Part shown: one piece after another, positions 59,868 through 64,000 of the stretch
How positions within the stretch are numbered: the stretch's first letter is position 1
Layout: every line of letters starts with the position of its first letter
Source of the DNA: Oscillospiraceae bacterium
Lineage (GTDB): Bacteria > Bacillota > Clostridia > Oscillospirales > CAG-272
Direction of reading: 5' to 3'
DNA length: 64,000 nt
Assembly (NCBI GenBank): GCA_015064505.1
Contig: SVSB01000004.1
Span: 1 to 64,000, forward strand
Notes under the pieces: model-generated
Told to the model about the DNA's origin: nothing
Database searches by the model: none
What the model saw: the letters and a program-made list of their open reading frames with translations, nothing else
Position numbers and translations under genes: made by a program

Positions 59868-61850
59868 GTGTTAAACAATCTTAAATCTCAAAAAAGAATC
59901 TCTTTTCTGCTTGACGGAAAGCCTTTTGATGCCGCTGAGCCTACCGTTACGGTAAGCGAGAACGGAAATACCGTTACTACCGTCTACGAATTTATGGGTG
60001 GGCTGAAGCTCACGAACGTTTTTACATCCTACCCCGAGCATAATGCCTGCGACTGGGTAAACTTCTGGGAGAATACCGGAAGCGAGCCCACCGAAATTAT
60101 CACCGAGCTTTGGGATTCGGCGTTTTCTCTGCCTTTTTCTCCCTGCGCGCCCAAGACTACGGGCAGGGCATACCTTCCGGAGTCGGAAAACGTTATCAAG
60201 GTATGGGTTCCGCGCGGTTCGGAATGGTCGGGCGACGAGTTTTATTGTGACATTGACCGCATATTCGGAAATCACTACCCAAATTGGCTTGAATACGTTG
60301 GCACGGTTAAGAGATACTCTGCAACCGCAGGTCGCTCCGCACAAGGAGCGTATGCCCCGTTTTTTAACATCAAGCATGGAGGAAAGGACGAAGGATATAT
60401 CGTTGCCGTGGGCTGGACCGGGCAGTGGAATGCCACGGTCACCCGCACCGAAGACGGTGTATTCTTCCAGAGCAAGCTTGAGGATACTGCGTTTAGTTTG
60501 CTCCCCGGTGAAAGCTTCCGCACTTCTTCTGTGACGGTTATGGGATATAACGGCTCTTTCGCCGACGGTCAGAATCGCTTCAGACAGTTGGTCAAGGACG
60601 TTTACTCTCCCGTTGGTAAGGGAGAGGTTCCTACAGAGCTGCCGTTTTGCGCAGGTCTTTGGGGCGGCATGAGCACCGCAGGTTGTCTTGAACGTATCGA
60701 AAAAGTGGAAAAAGCAAAGCTTCCCTTTAACTGCTACTGGATGGATGCAGGTTGGTACGGCGCGGGTGAGCAGGTATCGCCCGATGAGTTTGAGGGCGAC
60801 TGGGGACAGCATACGGGCAACTGGGAGGTAAACGCATTCCGCCATCCCGACGGGCTTGCCGACGTTGTTTCTGCGATCGATAATACCGATAAGCGCTTTC
60901 TTCTCTGGGTGGAGCCTGAGCGCGTAAGAAGAATTGCACCGATCGTCGCCGAGCACCCCGAATATTTTATCTTTCCGAACGATGAAAAAAATCCCAATCT
61001 GCTTTTGAATTTGGGAGACGACTCTGCTTGGCAGTATTGCTTTGACGTGCTTTCCGGGCTTATAGAACGCTTGCATCTTGCGGTCTACCGCCAGGATTTC
61101 AATTTCGGACCCCTTGATTACTGGCGCAAAAATGATACCGAGGGAAGGATAGGAATCAGCGAGATCAAGCATATCAACGGCTTATACCGACTCTGGGATG
61201 CACTGCGTGAAAAATTCCCGCATTTGCTGATAGACAACTGTGCTTCGGGCGGCAGACGTATAGATATTGAAACGCTGAGGCGCTCCGTTCCTCTTTGGAG
61301 AAGCGACGTACAGTGTCCAGCAAATCCTACACCCGAAGCAACTCAGGCGCACGCGCTTGCCTACGGCTCGTGGATGCCGTATTCGGGAACCGGTACGGGC
61401 AGAATCTGGTTTGATACATACCGTTTCAGAAGCGCGTACGCTCCGGCGCTTACGACTAACTTTACCTTCTCGGAAAAAAATGCCTTTGGCGACGACCCCG
61501 AGGCTATGCGTTGGCTTAGTTGTATGTGCGCTGAGTATGTAAAAGTGAGACCGTATCTTACAAAGGACATCTATCCCCTTACCAAGGCGAGTCCGGCAAG
61601 CGATATATGGAGCGCGGTGCAGTACCACGATCCCGAGACCGATTCCGGCATTGTGCTTGTTTTCAGACGCGAAAACGCGCCGTATACCGAGTGCTGCTTT
61701 AACCTTTTCGGACTTACCGAGGAAAAAACTTATACATTTACCGAGGTAGATGGAGAAACGTATCCATTTGACGGAGCTTCGTTGATGAAAAAAGGTATTA
61801 CCGTACGTATAGAAAAGAGAAGGGAATCTAAACTCTACCTATATAAATAA
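59868..61850 (+). CDS. GH36 family alpha-galactosidase
   Basis: 660 residues. An N-terminal beta-sandwich is followed by the (beta/alpha)8 domain. Family landmarks are FNCYWMDAGWYG, LWVEPERV, YRQDFNFGPLDYW (nucleophile Asp about 410) and CASGGRRIDIETLRRSVPLWRSD (acid/base Asp about 480). No signal peptide, so intracellular. The start is set at GTG 59868, seven bases after GAGGAGG; the track ATG 59862 overlaps the ribosome site and is unlikely. It follows a DMT gene under an AraC regulator and ends at a terminator. Confidence 0.9.
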   Translation: MLNNLKSQKRISFLLDGKPFDAAEPTVTVSENGNTVTTVYEFMGGLKLTNVFTSYPEHNACDWVNFWENTGSEPTEIITELWDSAFSLPFSPCAPKTTGRAYLPESENVIKVWVPRGSEWSGDEFYCDIDRIFGNHYPNWLEYVGTVKRYSATAGRSAQGAYAPFFNIKHGGKDEGYIVAVGWTGQWNATVTRTEDGVFFQSKLEDTAFSLLPGESFRTSSVTVMGYNGSFADGQNRFRQLVKDVYSPVGKGEVPTELPFCAGLWGGMSTAGCLERIEKVEKAKLPFNCYWMDAGWYGAGEQVSPDEFEGDWGQHTGNWEVNAFRHPDGLADVVSAIDNTDKRFLLWVEPERVRRIAPIVAEHPEYFIFPNDEKNPNLLLNLGDDSAWQYCFDVLSGLIERLHLAVYRQDFNFGPLDYWRKNDTEGRIGISEIKHINGLYRLWDALREKFPHLLIDNCASGGRRIDIETLRRSVPLWRSDVQCPANPTPEATQAHALAYGSWMPYSGTGTGRIWFDTYRFRSAYAPALTTNFTFSEKNAFGDDPEAMRWLSCMCAEYVKVRPYLTKDIYPLTKASPASDIWSAVQYHDPETDSGIVLVFRRENAPYTECCFNLFGLTEEKTYTFTEVDGETYPFDGASLMKKGITVRIEKRRESKLYLYK

Positions 61851-61890
61851 AGCGGTATTAAGAAAAAACGATAATAAGAAGATAATGGTA

Positions 61891-61931
61891 AAAAACGCAA
61901 TTCCCGATATGATCGGGAGTTGCGTTTTTTT
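61891..61931 (+). terminator. Terminator after the GH36 gene
   Basis: AAAAACGCAATTCCCGAT and ATCGGGAGTTGCGTTTTTTT form a long stem with one G-U pair and a T-run of seven. It marks the end of the host sugar cassette before the phage genes. Confidence 0.8.
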
Positions 61932-61970
61932 GTTGCAAAAAAATTCAAAAAAATTTTAAACTTGTACGTT

Positions 61971-62001
61971 TTGTACGGAAATTTGGGTTTATAGTTATAA
62001 T
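61971..62001 (+). promoter_or_regulatory. Possible promoter of the phage packaging genes
   Basis: TATAAT at 61996-62001 lies 30 bases before the first phage gene. TTGTAC with a 19-base spacer is a weak -35 partner; an A/T-rich tract upstream (61937-61960) could assist. Confidence 0.35.
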
Positions 62002-62030
62002 GCGGTCGGAAAAGATCAAGGAAATGAGGG

Positions 62031-62393
62031 ATGAAAATATCGGCAAAAAACAGTGAGAAAAAGGAGGAGACGGCAGGCGGAAAGCCGAAGCGAAAGCGCA
62101 AGACCAAGGAGGAAAGGGAGCGGGAGCAGCTGCGGAAGATATGGACGCGCTCCGATGCACTCCGAGGGCTTAAGCAGGTGGTAAGCGTTTCCATTGAGGC
62201 GGCGCGGCAGGAGGTCACCGACGAGGATGGGGAAGTGAGTGAGGTGAAGTTCAATCCCAGTGCCGCCAATGCCGCCACGAAGGCTATCGAAGCCGCCAAC
62301 CGCCTTTGCGGTTACGATGGCGAGCCCGAAGACAAAGAGGATGACGACGAGATAGTTATCTGCTTTGAGGAAGGAAAAGAGCTGGCAAGGTGA
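62031..62393 (+). CDS. Putative phage terminase small subunit
   Basis: 120 residues. A very basic Lys/Arg/Glu-rich N-terminus (KRKRKTKEEREREQLRKIW) precedes a helical part (ALRGLKQVVSVSIEAARQEV and NAATKAIEAANRLCGYDG) and an acidic tail. No clear family is visible, but size, composition and position directly before the large subunit (four-base overlap) fit a TerS. It would bind pac or cos DNA and hand it to TerL. The start has GGAAATGAGGG upstream. Confidence 0.6.
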   Translation: MKISAKNSEKKEETAGGKPKRKRKTKEEREREQLRKIWTRSDALRGLKQVVSVSIEAARQEVTDEDGEVSEVKFNPSAANAATKAIEAANRLCGYDGEPEDKEDDDEIVICFEEGKELAR

Positions 62394-63697
62394 AGCTGAC
62401 CCTGCCGCGACCCTTCGGGGCCCAGAGAAAATTCCTTGAGGCGGACACCCGTTACGTTGCTTACGGCGGCTCACGCGGCGGCGGCAAGAGCTTTGCCGTA
62501 AGGATGAAAGCCATCCTCCTTTCAATGAACTATCCCGGAATCAGAGTGCTTATCGTCCGACGTACCTACCCCGAGGTATATGAAAATCACATAAAGGAGC
62601 TGACGGTGCAGACGGCAGGAGCGGCAGTCTACCGTGACTCGGATAAGAGTCTTACCTTTAAGAACGGCTCGCGCATCAAATTCGGCTACTGCGCCTGTGA
62701 CTCCGATCTTACCCAATATCAGGGCGTGGAGTACGACGTGATATTCATGGACGAGGCGACCCAATTTACGGAATATCAATTCCGCTTCATTGCCGCATCA
62801 CTTCGCGGCGCAAATTCTTTCCCAAAGAGGTTTTATCTGACCTGCAATCCCGGCGGTGTGGGGCACGGCTGGGTGAAGCGTTTATTCGTTGACCGCCGCT
62901 ATAAGAAGGGGGAGGACCCCGGGGACTATACCTTTATCCGCGCGGGAGTGCGGGATAATCTGCCCTTGCTATCCACCGACCGTGCATATCTCGGCGCTCT
63001 GGAAAACCTGCCCGATGATCTGCGTCGTGCGTGGCTTGACGGGGACTGGGATGTGTTTGCTGGGCAGTACTTCCCGGAATTCTCAAGAGAGAAGCACACC
63101 GTTGAACCCTTTGTTATTCCCGAAAATTGGCGCAGGTACCGCGCCTTTGACTACGGACTTGATATGCTTGCCGTCCTTTGGGCGGCTGTGGACGAGGAGG
63201 GAACGGTCTATATTTACCGCGAGCTTTGCGCTCCCGAGCTTATAGTAAGCGAGGCGGCGGCAGAGATACGGCGACTATCCGAGGGGGAGCGCTTCTGCGG
63301 CACCGCCGCACCGCCCGATATGTGGAACAGACAAAAGGACACGGGTAAATCCATGGCGGAGATTTTCCGCGAAAACGGTCTTCTTTTGACCCGTGCCGAT
63401 AACGACCGCATTCAGGGATGGATGCAGATAAAGGAGCTTCTTGCAAAGGAGGATGGTGTGCGTATCTTTACCACCTGCACCGAGCTGATACGCTGTCTTC
63501 CTGCTCTTCTTCGTGATAGCAAGGACCCCTGCGACGCTTCCGTAACGCCCCACGAGATCACCCATATTTGCGACGCCTTCCGCTATCTTGCCATGCTCCG
63601 CACCCGTAAGACGGATACGGTGCGCAAGATGAGCTGGGAAGAGGAGCACAGAAAAAAGACCATCGAAAGATGCAGACGCGGCGCCATGCGCCGTTAG
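62390..63697 (+). CDS. Phage terminase large subunit
   Basis: 435 residues. ATPase motifs: Walker A GGSRGGGKS (about 26-34) and Walker B VIFMDEAT, with a coupling motif in YLTCNPGG. The C-terminal RNase H-like nuclease begins with RAFDYGLDM and has a late acidic pair in EITHICDAFRYL. It packages concatemeric DNA into proheads. The start overlaps the small subunit stop by four bases. No integrase or repressor precedes it in the window. Confidence 0.92.
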   Translation: MKLTLPRPFGAQRKFLEADTRYVAYGGSRGGGKSFAVRMKAILLSMNYPGIRVLIVRRTYPEVYENHIKELTVQTAGAAVYRDSDKSLTFKNGSRIKFGYCACDSDLTQYQGVEYDVIFMDEATQFTEYQFRFIAASLRGANSFPKRFYLTCNPGGVGHGWVKRLFVDRRYKKGEDPGDYTFIRAGVRDNLPLLSTDRAYLGALENLPDDLRRAWLDGDWDVFAGQYFPEFSREKHTVEPFVIPENWRRYRAFDYGLDMLAVLWAAVDEEGTVYIYRELCAPELIVSEAAAEIRRLSEGERFCGTAAPPDMWNRQKDTGKSMAEIFRENGLLLTRADNDRIQGWMQIKELLAKEDGVRIFTTCTELIRCLPALLRDSKDPCDASVTPHEITHICDAFRYLAMLRTRKTDTVRKMSWEEEHRKKTIERCRRGAMRR

Positions 63698-63733
63698 AGT
63701 GACGGAGATATGCGTCACTCTACAGGAGGAAAA

Positions 63734-63970
63734 ATGAAAAGCTACGTAACAAAAAAGACGAGGCGCATATGCAGTGTTCCCGGCTGCGGCGCCAAGGAGA
63801 GCTATCTGCTCTCCAAGTCAAAGGATCTTACGGGAAGTGTATTTCTCTGCAAGGACTGCCTGGAGGCGGCATCCGCCCTTCACGGTGCGCTGAAGAGCGA
63901 TGCAAAAAAGTCAGGTAAAAAAGCCGCAACCGAAGACGGAGGAAACGTCAATGAAAAAGCAGGCGGCTGA
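63734..63970 (+). CDS. Small Cys-rich protein in the phage module
   Basis: 78 residues with two Cys pairs (CSVPGC and CKDC) that could bind zinc, and a Lys-rich tail. AGGAGG precedes the start at 63734; the track ORF begins a few codons earlier. It lies between the terminase and the next phage gene, with its 3' end overlapping the next start by 20 bases. Function unknown; DNA binding is possible. Confidence 0.6.
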   Translation: MKSYVTKKTRRICSVPGCGAKESYLLSKSKDLTGSVFLCKDCLEAASALHGALKSDAKKSGKKAATEDGGNVNEKAGG

Positions 63971-64000
63971 AGCCGTACAGGCAGAGAAGGGGGAAAAGCC
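63951..64000 (+). CDS. Start of a further phage gene running off the right edge
   Basis: ATG at 63951 with GGAGG eight bases upstream opens a frame reading MKKQAAEAVQAEKGEK to the edge, and it overlaps the Cys-rich gene. In tailed phages the portal protein often follows the large terminase, but nothing in these 16 codons identifies it. Confidence 0.5.
   Translation, partial: MKKQAAEAVQAEKGEK

Overview
The window looks like a chromosomal segment of an uncultured anaerobic Clostridia-type bacterium (Bacillota), probably a gut resident. This is inferred from family content: a glycyl radical enzyme, an archaeal/eukaryal-type ProS, many lipoproteins with AGGAGG-type ribosome sites, RAYT/REP repeats, an orphan PqqD with a SipW-like peptidase, and intracellular GH30 and GH36 glycosidases. 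No rRNA, tRNA or CRISPR array was seen. Codon usage produces very long antisense shadow ORFs, which were ignored.

Layout. 1-1.7 kb: a CorC/HlyC-type CBS membrane protein on the minus strand, preceded by a 13-codon leader ORF and an intrinsic terminator that together look like a translational attenuator. 1.8-8.7 kb: a 3-hydroxyacyl-CoA dehydrogenase-like gene and a GH30 glycosidase face a glycyl radical enzyme and a BNR/sialidase-like lipoprotein. A palindromic mobile-type repeat with a central terminator lies between the convergent genes. 8.8-19.1 kb: a DtxR-like regulator with TTAGC-type palindromes controls, by inference, a long operon. It encodes a lipoprotein, an unrecognised cytoplasmic protein, a complete Opp/Dpp-type ABC transporter, a HutX-like haem carrier fused to a Cys-rich N-terminus, and a lipoprotein with duplicated domains. 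I read this as a possible iron/haem acquisition system; it is the main candidate for an undescribed system here.

19.1-30 kb: membrane and unknown proteins, a DMT transporter, a PHP phosphoesterase, a RAYT transposase carrying inverted REP-like sequences inside its own coding region, and a 1685-residue alpha-2-macroglobulin-like lipoprotein. 30-33.5 kb (minus): an RRE (PqqD) and S26-peptidase pair, RodA and ProS. 33.5-38 kb: an AT-richer accessory island with repeat palindromes, a frameshifted BspA-like LRR gene, amino- and carboxy-terminal remnants of an RHS/YD-repeat protein, and small membrane-anchored proteins that could include an immunity protein. Its upstream neighbour is a TIM-barrel isomerase.

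38.9-58 kb (plus) is a compact housekeeping run: Alr, AspS, TruB, a PgeF-type oxidoreductase, a SLOG protein, PolA, an aminotransferase, TrpS, a MraY/WecA-type transferase, the ACT/DUF711 pair and a NatAB-like ABC exporter, interspersed with unknown membrane proteins. 58-61.9 kb is a sugar cassette: an AraC regulator divergent from a DMT transporter and a GH36 alpha-galactosidase. From 62 kb the window enters a phage packaging module (small and large terminase, a Cys-rich protein and the start of another gene) that continues past the right edge.
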